DNA of 64,000 nt from Rhodospirillales bacterium (GCA_028824295.1 JAPPED010000003.1:372001-436000), one strand, 5' to 3'; shown: positions 43,608 through 52,936, numbered from the stretch's first letter. The notes: a model not told the origin generated them from the letters alone. Translations and numbers: made by a program.

Positions 43608-44108
43608 GTGACTTACGTGAGCAAGACCCAACAACTTCAGATCCGGATCAGTGCGGAGGACAAGGCGCGCATTGGCGCCCGTGCTGCACGCGCAGGAATG
43701 GATGTATCCAAATGGGTCCTGCAGGAGGTGCTTCCACCTGTGGAACAGAAGTTCCAGATGCTTTGCCGGGAGCTGGCGACGCGCCCTAATGCGCGCTCCT
43801 TCACGATTGCGGAATTTCAGGATTGGTTCATCAGGCTGACCGCAAGCGAGTACAAGCGGGCGGTAGGCCACGCGCCGGAAGCTCGCCTCGCTCCGTTTGA
43901 GGCAAGCTATCTGGCGGCGATGGTCGAGCAGGCGGCTGCAATCCAGGGGGTCAATCCGCCGCGCTGGACGGGAGCGGTCAGGGGGCTCGACACACCTTGG
44001 TTCGCCTCTCCCCTGAAGAGCCTGCGGTTATATCTCCTGACTCATTCCCCGCCTCCGTTCCGGCGCCGGAATCTCTTCATCGACAGCAGCGTTGGACAGA
44101 GGGTGTAG
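43608..44108 (+). CDS. ribbon-helix-helix-like protein, candidate antitoxin
   Basis: A 166-residue protein starting with GTG. Residues 6-43 (KTQQLQIRISAEDKARIGAR... GMDVSKWVLQEVL) look like a ribbon-helix-helix DNA-binding module: one strand followed by two helices. The C-terminal 120 residues contain RSFTIAEFQDWFIRL, PFEASYLAAMVEQAA and WTGAVRGLDTPWF, which I do not recognise as a named domain and may bind the partner. Its stop overlaps the next gene's start by one base (TAGTG). Together with the palindrome, this looks like an autoregulated two-gene toxin-antitoxin operon. The antitoxin label is inferred. Confidence 0.7.
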   Translation: MTYVSKTQQLQIRISAEDKARIGARAARAGMDVSKWVLQEVLPPVEQKFQMLCRELATRPNARSFTIAEFQDWFIRLTASEYKRAVGHAPEARLAPFEASYLAAMVEQAAAIQGVNPPRWTGAVRGLDTPWFASPLKSLRLYLLTHSPPPFRRRNLFIDSSVGQRV

Positions 44109-44632
44109 TGGAATACTCCAAGCGAGATATTGAGATCTTATTTAATCGCTTAAACGAGGAACTTGCGCGCCGGTCGATCACCGGGGAAGTGTATGTGGTG
44201 GGCGGTGCTGTCATGTGCCTCGTGTTCGACGCGCGCGCTTCGACGCGGGACATCGACGCATTCTTCCGCCCCGCGCGGGAGGTACGCGAGGCCGCGCAGG
44301 CGGTCGCCACCGCCGCAGGACTCCAAGGCGACTGGCTCAACGACGCGGTCAAGACGTACTTGAGCGCCCACGAAGACTTCCAACCGTACCTCGAACTGAG
44401 CAACCTGCACGTGCTGACCGCAAGTCCGGAATATCTGCTCGCGATGAAGTGCCTTGCCATGCGGCTTGGCGAAGGATTTCACGACGAGGATGACGTGCGC
44501 TTCCTCCTGCGCATCCTTAACCTCACGGACTATCAGAAGGCGCTCGAGGTCGTCACTCGCTACTACCCGCGGGAACGGTTCCCGCAAAAGACGCTGTACG
44601 CGCTGGAGGAACTGCTGGAGCCGCAGGATTGA
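44108..44632 (+). CDS. nucleotidyltransferase, DUF6036-like, candidate toxin
   Basis: A 174-residue minimal nucleotidyltransferase starting with GTG. The polymerase-beta-like signature is Gly32-Gly33 in YVVGGAVMCLVF, followed by the metal-binding Asp48-x-Asp50 in STRDIDAFF. A later SPEYLLAMKCLAMR helix and DEDDVRFLLRILNL match the arrangement of DUF6036/AbiEii-type proteins. Related toxins (AbiEii, MenT) add nucleotides to tRNA, though other minimal nucleotidyltransferases are antitoxins that AMPylate HEPN partners. No HEPN gene is adjacent, so the first role is more likely. It overlaps the ribbon-helix-helix gene by one base. I favour toxin; activity is unproven. Confidence 0.72.
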   Translation: MEYSKRDIEILFNRLNEELARRSITGEVYVVGGAVMCLVFDARASTRDIDAFFRPAREVREAAQAVATAAGLQGDWLNDAVKTYLSAHEDFQPYLELSNLHVLTASPEYLLAMKCLAMRLGEGFHDEDDVRFLLRILNLTDYQKALEVVTRYYPRERFPQKTLYALEELLEPQD

Positions 44633-44912
44633 CGTTCGGGGAGCAGGGCGGTGCAGGTACGCCTCGTGCGGTCGCCCTGAAGGCTGTCCGCATCCGTCTT
44701 CGTGAGTTGGCGGTGCGGCGCCCCGGTCCAAAACTGCTTTAGGCCGGCTTGGTACGTGCATCCGAAGCGGCGGGCAGCAGTACCTCCGCACCAGCGGGCA
44801 TTCGGGTACGTTCTTCCCTTCGCCAAGATCATTCAAGCAGTGCGACGACAGGATCCAGTCCAGCACCCGGCTGTCTGCAAGCAGATCGGCAACCTGAACG
44901 AATTGCGCGGGC

Positions 44913-45593
44913 CTAGCCAGCGTGATCCGGGACGGACTCGGCGGGCGCAACCTCGCCGCGTTCGATCAGAAACGTAGCGTCCGCCAGTCCAGCGAGCAGG
45001 GCAGGATTCGATTCGGTGATCACGAGCGAGAGTTCGCGTTCGCGCTCCCGAAGTCTTCGGAGGGCATCTCCGTAGCGACGCGCGAGGGCAGGGGCCAGTC
45101 CCTGGAACGGTTCATCGAGGAGCACCAGCCGGGTCCCGATCATCAACGCCCGGCCTAGGGCTACCATCTTGCCTTGTCCGCCGCTCACTGAGCCCGCCGG
45201 TCTGTGCCGAAGCTCCTTCAGCTCTGGAACCGTCTCGTACACGCGCTCGAGGTTCTCGATCATCTCGGCGCCGTCGGCACGCGCAACCCGGGCCGGGAGG
45301 AGGATGTTTTCTTCCACGTTGAAGGAGGAGAACAGGCGCCGGTCCTCGGGCGCGTAGCCAATGCCCAAGGCGGGCCGGCGGTGCGGCGGCACATCGTCCA
45401 TGTCGGTCCCTGCGAACGAGATGGTGCCGCTCGACTTGGCGATGAGGCCCATGACGCTTCGGAGCGTCGTGGTCTTGCCCGCACCATTCCGGCCGATCAG
45501 CGCAACGGTGGAGCCCGGTTCCACTCCAAACGTCACGTCACGCAGAACATGCATCGCCTCGACGTGGACGTTCACGCGTTCGAGCGAGAGCAT
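44913..45593 (-). CDS. livF: branched-chain/amide ABC transporter ATP-binding protein LivF
   Basis: A 226-residue ABC ATPase. Walker A is GRNGAGKTT (about 34-42), the signature is SGGQGKMVALGRAL, Walker B is LVLLDEPFQGLAP. It energises transport with LivG at the inner membrane. It is the last gene of a five-gene minus-strand operon and is separated from livG by only 3 bases. It converges with the toxin-antitoxin module. Confidence 0.92.
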   Translation of the reverse strand: MLSLERVNVHVEAMHVLRDVTFGVEPGSTVALIGRNGAGKTTTLRSVMGLIAKSSGTISFAGTDMDDVPPHRRPALGIGYAPEDRRLFSSFNVEENILLPARVARADGAEMIENLERVYETVPELKELRHRPAGSVSGGQGKMVALGRALMIGTRLVLLDEPFQGLAPALARRYGDALRRLRERERELSLVITESNPALLAGLADATFLIERGEVAPAESVPDHAG

Positions 45594-45596
45594 CGA

Positions 45597-46340
45597 TCAG
45601 ATCCCGATAACGTCGCGCATCACGGACGGGTCGGCCAGAACCTGTTCCGGCGGGCCGACCGATTGGATGCGGCCGGCACTCCAGACAGCCACGCGATCGG
45701 CATAGCGTTTCACCATTTCCATGTCGTGCTCGACGAAGACCGAGGTCACGCCCTGGACCGCGAGCGCCTTCACCAGCAGGTCCATGATCCGGAACTTCTC
45801 CAGTGAACTGACGCCGCTGGTGGGCTCATCCATCAGCAGCAACTGGGGTCGCAGCGCCAGCGCCACGGCAATGTCGACGAGCTTCCGGTTGCCTTCCGGA
45901 AGCTCGTTGGTCATCTGCGTAGACAGTTCTGCGAGGCCGAAGAGCTCCAGCAAGTCCAACATCTCGTCGCGTTCGGGGAGGTCGTGGAGCGGCCGGAACG
46001 GGTTCCATGCTCGCTCGCGAGCGGCGGCGGCCAGCAACAGGTTGTCGATGACTCGCTGGTCGTGGAAGAGCTGTGGCGTTTGAAACGCCCTGGCGATTCC
46101 CATCCGCGTGATTGCACGCGGCGCCAACGCCGTGATGTCGCGCCCCCTGAACTGGACACTGCCGGCGGACGGTGTGAGATATCCCGTGCAGATGTTGAGG
46201 AACGTCGTCTTGCCGGCGCCGTTAGGGCCGATGATCGCCAGCCGTTCCCCGTTGAACACGTCGAGATCGATGCCGTCGGCCGCCGTCACACCGCCGAAGC
46301 TGATGTGCAGGTTGCTGGCCTCCAGCAGGGTGCGGCTCAC
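45597..46340 (-). CDS. livG: branched-chain/amide ABC transporter ATP-binding protein LivG
   Basis: A 247-residue ABC ATPase with Walker A GPNGAGKTTFLN and Walker B QLLLMDEPTSGVS. The signature LSGGQ is degenerate here: the region reads NELPEGNRKLVDIAVAL, as in many LivG proteins. Start is GTG, overlapping the livM stop by four bases (GTGA), so translation is coupled. It pairs with LivF under the LivHM permease. Confidence 0.92.
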   Translation of the reverse strand: MSRTLLEASNLHISFGGVTAADGIDLDVFNGERLAIIGPNGAGKTTFLNICTGYLTPSAGSVQFRGRDITALAPRAITRMGIARAFQTPQLFHDQRVIDNLLLAAAARERAWNPFRPLHDLPERDEMLDLLELFGLAELSTQMTNELPEGNRKLVDIAVALALRPQLLLMDEPTSGVSSLEKFRIMDLLVKALAVQGVTSVFVEHDMEMVKRYADRVAVWSAGRIQSVGPPEQVLADPSVMRDVIGI

Positions 46341-47302
46341 CGCACTGGCTCCCGGTAGCTGCGCGGCCGCGGGGTGATGGCGGCAAGGTCGCGGTAGAGG
46401 CCAACGATGCCCCGGGAGGCGAACAGGATGATCCCAAGCAGAACGAAACCGAGGATCATTTGCCAGACGTCGGCCGCCATCGCAGCGGCATAGAACCGCA
46501 CGAGTTCGTACACCAGCGCGCCGGCAAACGCGCCGAGCACGTGACCCGAGCCCCCGAGAATGGCGATGAAGACAAACTCGCCGGAACGGATCCAGTACCC
46601 GAGGTCAGGAGTGACCACGCCCTGATTCACGGCAATGATGGACCCTCCGAGACCCGCCAGTACGGCTGACAGCACGTACGCGATCAGCAGGATCCATCGG
46701 GCCGAGATGCCCAGGTACTCGAGGCGCGTCTCATTGGTCCGGATTGCGCTCAGCGCCTCGCCCAGCGGCGAACGCAGGAAACGGTGTACGAACCAGCAGG
46801 CCGCTCCGGCAAGGCCCAGTGATGTGTAGAAGAGGGCGGTCTCGAAGGACGTTCGGGCGAGTTCCAGTCCAAGGTACGTTGGCCGTCCAACCACCATCCC
46901 GTCGCTGCCACCCGTAATGTGGAACATCTTCTCGAGAAGGGCATAGAGCACCATCGAGAACGCTAGGTTGAGCATCCCGAAGAAGATGTAGCGGTACCGC
47001 ACCACGAACAGGCCGATGATGGCGCCCATCATCCCCGAGCAGATCATTCCGGCCAGCAGCAGCACGACAAGATCCGCGCCGGCGAAGCCCCGCATCAGGA
47101 ACGCGGCGCTGTAGGCGCTTGCGGCGAAGAACATCGCGTGGCCGAACGAGACCTGTCCGGCCCGCAGCAGAACCACGACGCCGAGGACCGCGAGTCCCTT
47201 CGCGAGCGCCACCGTCAACACGATCTTCAGCCACGGAACCGCCAGTGGCAGCACGGCCACCACCAGGACCAGGACGGCAGGCAAGGAGCGCACGATCCGC
47301 AC
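46337..47302 (-). CDS. livM: branched-chain/amide ABC transporter permease LivM
   Basis: A 321-residue inner-membrane permease with about ten hydrophobic segments. Family landmarks are LRAGQVSFGHAMFFAASAYSAAFL, and the coupling-loop region SPLGEALSAIRTNETRLEYLGI facing the ATPases. GTG start, one base beyond the livH stop. With LivH it forms the transport channel for branched-chain amino acids, urea or short amides. Confidence 0.93.
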   Translation of the reverse strand: MRIVRSLPAVLVLVVAVLPLAVPWLKIVLTVALAKGLAVLGVVVLLRAGQVSFGHAMFFAASAYSAAFLMRGFAGADLVVLLLAGMICSGMMGAIIGLFVVRYRYIFFGMLNLAFSMVLYALLEKMFHITGGSDGMVVGRPTYLGLELARTSFETALFYTSLGLAGAACWFVHRFLRSPLGEALSAIRTNETRLEYLGISARWILLIAYVLSAVLAGLGGSIIAVNQGVVTPDLGYWIRSGEFVFIAILGGSGHVLGAFAGALVYELVRFYAAAMAADVWQMILGFVLLGIILFASRGIVGLYRDLAAITPRPRSYREPVR

Positions 47303-47303
47303 G

Positions 47304-48209
47304 TCAGATCCTTCGCTTTTCCGCGACCCCGAACAGTCCCTGCGGGCGGAAGAGCAGCACCAGGACCATGATCATGTAGGGAATCAGGACGTCGAGTTCC
47401 GGAACCAAGTACACGGCGAAGGAGCGACCCAGGCCAATCAGCAACGCGGTGAGGGCAGCTCCCTCGACCTGGCCGAGGCCCGCCGTGGCAACGACGGCAA
47501 ACGACAGGACGATCATCTCCGCGCCGAGACCCAGCTGAATGGCCGTGGTAGGCGAGGCCAGGGCCCCGCCAAGTGCGGCGAGGATGGCACCGATGACAAA
47601 CGTGACCGTGAACACCTTGCGGGCGTCGATGCCCATGGCGATCGCTGTTTCCCGGTCTTCGGTGACGGCAGTAATGACCTTGCCGCTGAGCGTCCGGCGC
47701 AGGAACCAGCGCAGTCCAAGGAGCACCAGGACGGCGATCACGGGCAGCAGGATGATCTGGTACGCGTTGTAGGGAATGCCCATCACGTCGACGGTGCCAA
47801 GGAGCCGCACGGGATCGCTGGCCGAATATGGCTGCACCCCCCAGACCAGACGCTGCACGTCTTCGAGGATCATGAAGGCGGCAAACGTCACGAGGAGTTG
47901 CAGGACCTCTTCCTTCGCGTAGATGTGGCGCAGCAGGAAGCGCTCGATCACCAGCCCGAGCGCCGCCCCGATCCCCGCCGCCGAGACCAGCAGGGCCGGA
48001 AAGCTCAGCCAGGGGCTGAAGTCCGCATCGCTGATGGAGAGCACCAGGCTGGCAGCGGCGTATCCACCGATCGCGTAGAAGGCTCCGTGGGCGACGTTCA
48101 GGATGCGCATCACGCCGAAGATCAGCGTCAGGCCAACGGCGACCAGGAACACCAGGGCCGCGTAGGCGATGCCGTCAAGCGTGGCCAGCAGGAGCAGGAT
48201 CGGGTCCAT
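47304..48209 (-). CDS. livH: branched-chain/amide ABC transporter permease LivH
   Basis: A 301-residue permease with eight or so membrane helices. LTLIFGVMRILNVAHGAFYAIGGY (about 27-50) is the LivH signature, and the coupling helix is AVTEDRETAIAMGIDARKVF. It lies 42 bases below the binding-protein gene's end and directly precedes livM, so it belongs to the same operon. Confidence 0.93.
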   Translation of the reverse strand: MDPILLLLATLDGIAYAALVFLVAVGLTLIFGVMRILNVAHGAFYAIGGYAAASLVLSISDADFSPWLSFPALLVSAAGIGAALGLVIERFLLRHIYAKEEVLQLLVTFAAFMILEDVQRLVWGVQPYSASDPVRLLGTVDVMGIPYNAYQIILLPVIAVLVLLGLRWFLRRTLSGKVITAVTEDRETAIAMGIDARKVFTVTFVIGAILAALGGALASPTTAIQLGLGAEMIVLSFAVVATAGLGQVEGAALTALLIGLGRSFAVYLVPELDVLIPYMIMVLVLLFRPQGLFGVAEKRRI

Positions 48210-48250
48210 CCGGTTGTGGCCCCTCGCGAACCGTCAGCCGCGCAGTGCGA

Positions 48251-49546
48251 TCATTCGGCGTGCCGGTAGGTCTGGACGGGCAGGTCCAGGATGCTGTCCG
48301 ACAGCGTCTCCAACCAAGCAGTGGATTCCATGCCCGCGGGCGTCGTGATCGCCGAGCCCGGGAAGATCATCATGTGGTCCATGACGGCGAATTCGTACGC
48401 CGGGTCACGCCGGGTTACACCGATCATCTGGTCCTCCACGCCCTGGTGGTCCTCGCGGATGTGCACCGTCCGGCCAAGCCCGCGGAACTCCAGGCCCTCC
48501 ATGGCATCAACGACCTGTTCCTTGCTCGGCCAGGCGCCGTCGTTGGCGGCGATGGCCTTCTCGTATGCGCCCTTCAGTGCCGACAGCGCCTGCGCAATGT
48601 GGAACACCGGGTAGATCGGGTATTCGCCGGTCTTTGCCTTGTAACGCTCGATGAACGCCTGGAAATCGGGATCATGACGGAACTCGGGATGCAGGAAATA
48701 GTGGTCTCCGCGTCCGCCCACGATCACGCCCTCCGGCATGTCGAGGCCGATGCGTTGCAGCGAGCTTTCCATCAGGGGCAGCACGAACGTGCTGCGCTCC
48801 GTCAGGCCTCGTTGCACCGACTGCCTGACGAAATTGTCGAGGTCGCCGCCCCAGGAAGTCGACAGGATGACGTCGGGCCGCAGGGCCAACAGACGGCTGA
48901 TCTCGGTCGAGAAATCCGGGGCCCCGAACTTCGGGAACAGCTCGGCAACGACCCTGACGCCCGGCTTCAACTGTTTCAGAGCCGTCGAAAAGATATGCCA
49001 GCTGTCCCGTCCCCACGCGTAGTCTTGGTTGACCACAGCGATCGATTCGAACTCGGGCTTGGTCTTCAGAAGGTACAGAAGGGTCGACAGCATTTCCGGC
49101 GTCGCATTCGCCTGGGTCCGAAAGACATACCGGTACGAATTCTCCTCGAAGATCTTCTGGGTGCCGCAGTCCCACATGATGTTGAGGATCTGAAGATCCT
49201 CTGCCAGCGGCGCCACCTTCTTGCAGTTGCCGCTGGAGATCGAGGCGAACATCGCATCGACGCCGACGTCCTGCACGAGCCGGCGGTACTCGGACAGCAC
49301 GTGCTCGCCGCCGGCTCCCTCATCCACCCAGATGGCAGTGACCGGCACCCCGCCGATGCCGCCTTCGCGGTTGAGGTCATCCAGCAGGATCTCGGAGGCG
49401 GCCTTGGCCGGTTCGCCGAACACCGAAGCCGGGCCCGACAGGAACCCCGTAATGCCGATCGTCAGGGTGTCGGGCTTGTCGGCAGCGGCGACCCCTGCGT
49501 AGAGGGCCAGCGCCATCGCGATCGACAGCTTCAGCAGTCCGTTCAT
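48251..49546 (-). CDS. livK: branched-chain/amide ABC transporter substrate-binding protein
   Basis: A 431-residue periplasmic binding protein. The N terminus MNGLLKLSIAMALALYAGVAAADKP is a Sec signal with cleavage near AA-DK. The mature domain begins TLTIGITGFLSGPASVFG, as in peripla_BP_6 proteins. GGAGG lies about 9 bases before ATG 49546. It is first in the livKHMGF operon. The family binds Leu/Ile/Val, urea, amides or aromatic acids; with three amidases in the window an amide substrate is conceivable but not shown. Confidence 0.9.
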   Translation of the reverse strand: MNGLLKLSIAMALALYAGVAAADKPDTLTIGITGFLSGPASVFGEPAKAASEILLDDLNREGGIGGVPVTAIWVDEGAGGEHVLSEYRRLVQDVGVDAMFASISSGNCKKVAPLAEDLQILNIMWDCGTQKIFEENSYRYVFRTQANATPEMLSTLLYLLKTKPEFESIAVVNQDYAWGRDSWHIFSTALKQLKPGVRVVAELFPKFGAPDFSTEISRLLALRPDVILSTSWGGDLDNFVRQSVQRGLTERSTFVLPLMESSLQRIGLDMPEGVIVGGRGDHYFLHPEFRHDPDFQAFIERYKAKTGEYPIYPVFHIAQALSALKGAYEKAIAANDGAWPSKEQVVDAMEGLEFRGLGRTVHIREDHQGVEDQMIGVTRRDPAYEFAVMDHMMIFPGSAITTPAGMESTAWLETLSDSILDLPVQTYRHAE

Positions 49547-49650
49547 GGTCCAATGCCTCCGTAGCATTGTCGTGTGCCCTCGGGCATGCCGCGCAGCCGC
49601 GACGGGAGTAAGGTGATTCTGAGGCCCCGCGCGCCGGGCTCGCCAGCCGG

Positions 49651-50310
49651 CTATCCGGCAGGCCGCCCCATGCCGCGGGCCCCGTCGCGTTCGACCTCTT
49701 GGCTCAGGGTCACGGCGACACCGGCATCGCGAAACGCTTCCCTGGCCGCGTCTACCGTGCCGGGCAGGTCGACCGGTCGGGTCGCGTCCTCGATGACGAT
49801 TGCCTCGAACCCGTGGGCTCGCGCGTCCGTCGCCGACCAGCCGACGCAGAAGTCGAAGGCGAGCCCGACCAGAAACACACGCTGGATGTGCAGGGCGCCC
49901 AGTAGGCCTCCGAGGCCGGTGGGCGTGCTGCGGTCATTCTCGGCAAAGGCAGAATACGAATCGATGCTGGCGTTCATGCCCTTGCGAATGACCGCCAGCG
50001 CGCCGTCTGTCTCCAGGTCAGGGTGGAAGGACGCGCCCTCGCTGCCCTGGATGCAATGGTCCGGCCACAGCGTCTGCTCGCCGTACGGCATGCTGATCGT
50101 GTCGTACGGCGACTTGCCGGCATGCATGCTCGCGAACGACGCATGGTCCGAAGGATGCCAGTCCTGGGTGAGAACGACGTTCTGGAACTGCGGCAGCAGG
50201 CGATTGATGACGGGCACCACCTGGTCGCCGTCAGCGACCGGCAGGTTGCCGCCCGGACAGAAGTCGTTCTGGACATCGATGACGAGCAGGAGATCGTGCG
50301 GCTCCATCAT
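49651..50310 (-). CDS. pncA: nicotinamidase/isochorismatase family hydrolase, PncA-like
   Basis: A 219-residue cysteine hydrolase. The triad is Asp12 (LLVIDVQNDFCPGG), Lys in AVIRKGMN and Cys in LAFDFCVGWSATDA. The metal ligands Asp-His-His are in TQDWHPSDHASF, typical of nicotinamidase PncA, which converts nicotinamide to nicotinate for NAD salvage. Its start overlaps the thrH stop by one base (TGATG). Cytoplasmic. An exact substrate test is lacking, but motif spacing favours nicotinamide. Confidence 0.9.
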   Translation of the reverse strand: MMEPHDLLLVIDVQNDFCPGGNLPVADGDQVVPVINRLLPQFQNVVLTQDWHPSDHASFASMHAGKSPYDTISMPYGEQTLWPDHCIQGSEGASFHPDLETDGALAVIRKGMNASIDSYSAFAENDRSTPTGLGGLLGALHIQRVFLVGLAFDFCVGWSATDARAHGFEAIVIEDATRPVDLPGTVDAAREAFRDAGVAVTLSQEVERDGARGMGRPAG

Positions 50311-50918
50311 CAGGCGGTCGTCCGTCGGGTACAGGTCAGCTCAAGCAGTTCAGAGTACTCCGATAGGGCAACGAGGTCAGAACGCTCCTCCTGTATTTGC
50401 CGGGGGGCCCGGAACAGGACGGCGCGCGTTGCGGCGTCGAGCATCGGAATGTCGTTGTACGAATCGCCCACTGCAACCACTTCGAAACCTAGGGCAGCGA
50501 AGCCCTCGACGGCGCGTCGCTTATGGTCGTCGATCCGTTTTCTCCAGCCGACCACACGCTGGTCGGCCGACGTTTCCAGGTGGTGGCAGAACACCGCCGG
50601 ACGACCGAGCGCGGCGAACAGCGGGTCCGAGAGTTCGTAGAACGTGTCTGACAGGATGGTCACCTGGTGGGCCTCGCGTAGGCGGTCGAGAAATGCGCGC
50701 GCGCCCGGATACGGCTGCAGTGACCCTGCAACCGCGCGAAGCCGCGGCAGGTCAATGGCGTGCTGGGCCATGACCTCGATTCGATGGCGCATGAGGGCGT
50801 CGTAGTCGGCGACGTCACGCGTGGTCTTTCGCAGCTCCTGGATCCCGGTCTCCGTGGCGACTGCGTGCCAGATCTCCGGCACCAGCACCCCTTCCAAATC
50901 CAGGCAGACCATTTGCAT
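50310..50918 (-). CDS. thrH: phosphoserine phosphatase/homoserine phosphotransferase ThrH
   Basis: A 202-residue HAD enzyme. The start MQMVCLDLEGVLVPEIWHAV is the ThrH hallmark, with nucleophile Asp7 and Glu9 replacing the usual second Asp. Motif II is ILSDTFYEL and motif IV is GDSYNDIPML. It dephosphorylates phosphoserine and transfers phosphate to homoserine, bridging serine and threonine synthesis. It is coupled to pncA by a TGATG overlap. Confidence 0.92.
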   Translation of the reverse strand: MQMVCLDLEGVLVPEIWHAVATETGIQELRKTTRDVADYDALMRHRIEVMAQHAIDLPRLRAVAGSLQPYPGARAFLDRLREAHQVTILSDTFYELSDPLFAALGRPAVFCHHLETSADQRVVGWRKRIDDHKRRAVEGFAALGFEVVAVGDSYNDIPMLDAATRAVLFRAPRQIQEERSDLVALSEYSELLELTCTRRTTA

Positions 50919-50947
50919 GGGCGGTTTGTGGACGCGTCTGACCGGGA

Positions 50948-51877
50948 TCAGAGCGCGTCGGCGATCTCCGGCACGATCTTGAACAGGTCGCCGACCAGCC
51001 CGTAGTCGGCAACCTGGAAGATGGGGGCTTCCTGGTCCTTGTTGATGGCGACAATCACCTTGCTGTCCTTCATGCCCGCGAGGTGCTGAATGGCCCCGGA
51101 AATACCCACGGCGATGTACAGCTCGGGCGCGACCACCTTGCCGGTTTGGCCGACTTGGAAATCGTTCGGGACGTAGCCGGCGTCCACGGCGGCACGGCTG
51201 GCGCCCACGGCGGCACCCAGCTTGTCCGCCAGCTGGTCGAGCAGCTGGAAGTTCTCGCCGCTGCCCATGCCCCTGCCGCCGGAGATGACGATGCGCGCAG
51301 CGGCAAGCTCCGGCCGGTCAGACTGGCTCAGCTCGCGCTTGACGAACCGCGCGATGTCGTGCGCCGCGACTTCGGGACCGTCGGTGATGGCGGCCGAGCC
51401 GCCAGGCGCCTCGGCCACGGCAAACGCGGTGCCGCGTACCGTGATGACCTTTACGGGATCACGGGAGCGCACGGTGGCCAACGCGTTGCCCGCATAGATG
51501 GGCCTGATGAACGTGTCTTCGTCCACGATCTCCGTGATGTCGGAGATCTGCTGGACATCCAGCATGGCGGCCACGCGAGGCATCAGATTCTTGCCCCAGG
51601 TTCCCGCCGGCGCGAGCACGTAGCCGTAGTTCTTGGTGGCCTCCACCACAGCGGGCGCCAGGTTCTCGGCCAGGTTGCCGGCGAGGCCGGGCCCGCCAGC
51701 CTTGATGACCGAACGGACGCCGACGATTCCGCTGGCGGCTTCGGACGCCTCGTCGCCCCGCTCGTCCAGCACCAGCACGTCGACCTCCGGGCTGATGGCA
51801 AGTGCGGCGGTAATCGTGGCGAGCGTGCCGCGGGGAAGATTGGCACCGTCGGTTTCGGCAACGACCAGAACAGCCAT
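50948..51877 (-). CDS. etfA: electron transfer flavoprotein alpha subunit
   Basis: A 309-residue ETF-alpha. The FAD-binding domain near the C terminus carries VISGGRGMGSGENFQLL and GQTGKVVAPELYIAVGISGAIQH, both diagnostic. With EtfB it accepts electrons from acyl-CoA and dimethylglycine/sarcosine-type dehydrogenases and passes them to ETF:quinone oxidoreductase. Its start overlaps the etfB stop (TGATG). It is one terminal gene of the etfBA pair. Confidence 0.96.
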   Translation of the reverse strand: MAVLVVAETDGANLPRGTLATITAALAISPEVDVLVLDERGDEASEAASGIVGVRSVIKAGGPGLAGNLAENLAPAVVEATKNYGYVLAPAGTWGKNLMPRVAAMLDVQQISDITEIVDEDTFIRPIYAGNALATVRSRDPVKVITVRGTAFAVAEAPGGSAAITDGPEVAAHDIARFVKRELSQSDRPELAAARIVISGGRGMGSGENFQLLDQLADKLGAAVGASRAAVDAGYVPNDFQVGQTGKVVAPELYIAVGISGAIQHLAGMKDSKVIVAINKDQEAPIFQVADYGLVGDLFKIVPEIADAL

Positions 51878-52626
51878 CAGAGAACGCCCTTTTCTTCTCG
51901 GAGGATCTGTACGAGTTCTGCGGCTGATTCGAGCACGCGGCCCGGCGGCCGTGGCGGCGGCTCGGCCACCGTGACCGTTTCCAGGCGCGGCGCGACGTCG
52001 ACGCTGTAGTCCGCCGGGGTCTTCGCCTCGATGGGCTTGCTCTTTGCCTTCATGATTCCCGGTAATGACGGATAACGCGGTTCGTTCAGCCGGAGATCGG
52101 TGGTGACGATCGCCGGCGCATTGATCGAGATGGTCTCGAGGCCGCCGTCGATCTCGCGGGTGACGTCGAACACGCCGTCACCGATCACGAGTTCGGACGC
52201 GAACGTGCCCTGCGGCCAGCCGAGCAGCGCCGCCAGCATCTGCCCGGTTTGATTGCTGTCGTCGTCGATGGCTTGCTTGCCCAGTATCACGAGCTCTGGC
52301 TCCTCTGCCGCGACGACGCCGGCGAGCAGTTTGGCCACCGCGAGCGGTTCGGGGGGCTGTTCGGTCTGCACGTGGATGCCGCGGTCGCACCCGAAGGCGA
52401 GAGCGGTTCGGATGGTTTCCTGGCTACGAGCCGGCCCGATCGAGACGGCAATGACCTCGGAAGCCGTACCTGCCTCTTTCAACCGGATCGCTTCTTCGAC
52501 AGCAATTTCATCGAACGGGTTCATGGACATCTTGACGTTGTCGGTCTCGACACCGGAACCATCCGGCAGCACCCGAATGCGTACGTTGTAGTCGATGACA
52601 CGTTTGACTGCGACAAGGATTTTCAT
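51877..52626 (-). CDS. etfB: electron transfer flavoprotein beta subunit
   Basis: A 249-residue ETF-beta, starting [21 protein letters not shown]-binding and partner-recognition residues lie in [21 protein letters not shown] and the C-terminal [21 protein letters not shown], the signature of the family. It is the first gene of the pair. About 100 bases upstream on the same strand is the HIG1-type protein gene. Confidence 0.96.
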   Translation of the reverse strand: MKILVAVKRVIDYNVRIRVLPDGSGVETDNVKMSMNPFDEIAVEEAIRLKEAGTASEVIAVSIGPARSQETIRTALAFGCDRGIHVQTEQPPEPLAVAKLLAGVVAAEEPELVILGKQAIDDDSNQTGQMLAALLGWPQGTFASELVIGDGVFDVTREIDGGLETISINAPAIVTTDLRLNEPRYPSLPGIMKAKSKPIEAKTPADYSVDVAPRLETVTVAEPPPRPPGRVLESAAELVQILREEKGVL

Positions 52627-52723
52627 GAGCGACCGGCTCCGAGGGGACAGTAGCGGTGAGGGAGGGGCGCGCGTCGACTCGCGCGGCCTTGATGCATCCT
52701 AAACGAATGCTCCGGGAATTCGC

Positions 52724-52936
52724 TCAGGACGCATTCTGCATCAATGCGGCGAACGCAAGGATTAGCAGAACGGCAAGCGCCTGCAACACGACGCGGGCGC
52801 GCATCAGGCGGTTTCCCCAGCGGGCATTGAATTCGCCACCGCGAAACATCGAGATGACGCCGACCGCCAGCACGATGACAACCGCGGCGAGGCTGATCCC
52901 CAGAATGTAGGGAAAGATGTCTTGCAGCAGGCTCAC
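52724..52936 (-). CDS. HIG1-domain twin-transmembrane protein
   Basis: A 70-residue membrane protein with two helices (about 9-29 and 48-66) joined by the HIG1-type loop SMFRGGEFNARWGNRLMRAR. Such proteins commonly sit near etf and cobalamin genes in alphaproteobacteria; HIG1 proteins elsewhere assist respiratory complexes. GTG 52936 is chosen as start because GGAG is 6-7 bases upstream; a TTG five codons earlier is the alternative. Confidence 0.85.
   Translation of the reverse strand: MSLLQDIFPYILGISLAAVVIVLAVGVISMFRGGEFNARWGNRLMRARVVLQALAVLLILAFAALMQNAS

Noticed and set aside
48245-49564. 439-residue plus-strand open frame
   Set aside because: Antisense to livK; no recognisable sequence.
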